This document shows positions 22,320 to 23,241 of a DNA stretch of 23,241 nt, in pieces; the stretch's first letter is position 1; every line of letters starts with the position of its first letter. The notes beneath the pieces were generated by a model. It saw only the letters and a list, made by a program, of their open reading frames with translations, was not told where the DNA came from and did no database searches. Location of the stretch: assembly GCA_000431975.1 (NCBI GenBank), contig HF988469.1, forward strand, positions 1 to 23,241, written 5' to 3'. This DNA comes from Prevotella sp. CAG:924. Lineage in GTDB: Bacteria > Bacteroidota > Bacteroidia > Bacteroidales > Bacteroidaceae. The position numbers and the translations under genes were made by a program.

Positions 22320-22327
22320 CAAAAGTA
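22320..22327 (-). promoter_or_regulatory. -7 box TACTTTTG directly in front of the nucleotidase ATG
   Basis: The minus strand reads TACTTTTG and its last base lies only 4 bases before the ATG at 22315. If this is the promoter, transcription starts at or within the initiation codon. The -33 TTG is 25 bases upstream, longer than usual, so use is not certain. Confidence 0.48.
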
Positions 22328-22349
22328 CGAAAAAAGATTCTAAAAAAAC

Positions 22350-22380
22350 TTGCAATCCATCGATAAATAACTTATATTTG
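22350..22380 (+). promoter_or_regulatory. Promoter of the cytidylate-kinase-like gene
   Basis: TTG at 22350-22352 and TATATTTG at 22373-22380 are 20 bases apart, the Bacteroidetes arrangement. The start would be near 22387, leaving a leader of about 60 bases before the ATG at 22446. Confidence 0.68.
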
Positions 22381-22445
22381 CACTCAGAGGGTAGCCTGTT
22401 TGTAATGATCTACCCTAGAACTTGTCTAACCAAAAACTGAAAGCT

Positions 22446-23066
22446 ATGAACAGGAATGAAAGATTTGTTATCACCATCAACCGCCAGTTCGGAACAGGTG
22501 GACATGAGATCGGTCGTGTTTTGGCCGAGACTTTAGGAGTGAAGCTCATCGACCGTCAGGTGCTTCAGAAAGTGGCACGCCAGTTCAATCTGACGGAGGA
22601 TGAGGCTGAGCGTCTGGAACAACGTCGTCCTTCATGGTGGGAGGACTTTACCAAGCTTTATCGTAATTTTGTCCGTGTGAATGAACCAATGGATGAGGGC
22701 GGTCAGGTTACTTCCCGTCAGCTTTTTTATGCTCAGGCTAAGGCGATGGAAGAAATCGCCGGACAGGAGTCGTGTGTTATTATCGGACGTTGTGGTTTTC
22801 ATATTTTCCGTGAGCATCCAAATGCACTTCGTATTTTCCTCCATTCGGCTAAGCATACACGTGTGACTCGTATTATGGATCGTTATCATGTTGATGCAGA
22901 GAAAGCCCGCATGATGATAGAAGATAACGACTATCTGCGTGAGATCTATACGAAGACTTATACAGGTTGTGGATGGTATGATGTCCGCAATTATGATCTG
23001 ACGCTTGATGTAGGTGGTTACGGTGTTAATGGCACTGTAGAGACTCTTTTGAGTTTTATAGGATGA
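22446..23066 (+). CDS. Cytidylate kinase-like family protein
   Basis: A 206-residue P-loop protein of the cytidylate-kinase-like family, distinct from true Cmk. The N-terminus INRQFGTGGHEIGRVLAETL (11-30) holds the phosphate loop in the family's GTGGxEIG form, followed by DRQVLQKVA, a Trp-rich turn RRPSWWEDF, and VIIGRCGFHIF (about 107-117). The DRYHVDAEKARMMI segment fits the lid helix, and TGCGWYDVRNYDLTLDVG the C-terminal core. Members are usually annotated by homology only, and CMP as substrate is not proven. I use the ATG at 22446; an in-frame TTG at 22422 gives eight extra residues not seen in the family. It is divergent from the nucleotidase gene and followed by a hairpin. Confidence 0.9.
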   Translation: MNRNERFVITINRQFGTGGHEIGRVLAETLGVKLIDRQVLQKVARQFNLTEDEAERLEQRRPSWWEDFTKLYRNFVRVNEPMDEGGQVTSRQLFYAQAKAMEEIAGQESCVIIGRCGFHIFREHPNALRIFLHSAKHTRVTRIMDRYHVDAEKARMMIEDNDYLREIYTKTYTGCGWYDVRNYDLTLDVGGYGVNGTVETLLSFIG

Positions 23067-23110
23067 TAGTGTAGCAGAAGCAGATTGATAATTTGAGTCG
23101 CTTCCAGGGT

Positions 23111-23148
23111 CTTTTCCACGGATGGCCTAAGGATTGTCCGTGGAAAAG
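23111..23148 (+). terminator. Hairpin after the cytidylate-kinase-like gene
   Basis: A perfect 12-base-pair stem (CTTTTCCACGGA with TCCGTGGAAAAG, loop 23123-23136) starts 45 bases past the stop. The T-run after it is short and displaced (GCGATGCTTTTG), so it may be a weak terminator or a processing barrier. Confidence 0.68.
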
Positions 23149-23241
23149 GCGATGCTTTTGCCTAGAAGAAGGTAAGTATGAAATATTGTTTTATATTGCT
23201 GTCCGGGAAAAAAGGAAATGGCATAATAATTCATCCCGAAG

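Overview
The window reads as chromosomal DNA of a Bacteroidales bacterium, most likely Prevotellaceae (Prevotella or a close relative). Several gene starts are preceded by the Bacteroidetes -7 promoter box TAnnTTTG (TAACTTTG, TACTTTTG, TATATTTG, TAATTTTG), Shine-Dalgarno sequences are absent, and the gene content (large two-headed CoA-activase, multi-SLBB export protein, type I asparaginase, YidE/AspT-type transporter, EFR1 ferredoxin) fits that group. The assignment rests on these features only. There is no tRNA, rRNA, integrase, transposase or CRISPR array. Gene order looks like ordinary core chromosome in small transcription units.

Layout. Positions 51-2029 (minus): an exported metallo-beta-lactamase-fold hydrolase and a TraB/GumN-family protein, each with its own promoter candidate. 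Positions 2030-2949: a 920-base gene-free gap holding one copy of a diverged intergenic repeat and an orphan terminator-like hairpin. Positions 2950-7224 (plus): a 1424-residue double-headed acyl-CoA dehydratase activase, closed by a good intrinsic terminator. Positions 7365-10248 (plus): a tight three-gene cell-envelope operon (small PH-like membrane protein, PBP4-type DacB, YbdG-like MscS channel), ending at a strong hairpin shared with the converging gene. Positions 10558-11901 (minus): a UxaC homologue whose active-site residues are almost all replaced. Positions 12011-13405 (plus): a four-knuckle zinc-ribbon protein and a cytoplasmic asparaginase, divergent from the UxaC homologue. Positions 13406-13713: a gap with the second copy of the repeat. 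Positions 13714-16765 (plus): an orphan SLBB polysaccharide-export protein with a textbook terminator, then a 92-residue membrane-anchored unknown. Positions 16946-19502 (minus): an AspT/YidE-type transporter followed, across an intervening terminator hairpin, by an EFR1 flavodoxin-ferredoxin. Positions 19716-22315 (minus): a 5'-nucleotidase/cyclic phosphodiesterase and NudC, which together could degrade extracytoplasmic nucleotides and intracellular NAD(H). Positions 22446-23066 (plus): a cytidylate-kinase-like protein, divergent from the nucleotidase and followed by a hairpin.

The strongest observation is the UxaC homologue: its frame is intact and its scaffold well conserved, but two of the four metal ligands and the other catalytic positions known from E. 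coli uronate isomerase are changed. Next come the two-copy intergenic repeat, the activase without a dehydratase partner, and two genes whose promoter box sits so close to the ATG that the mRNA should be leaderless or nearly so.
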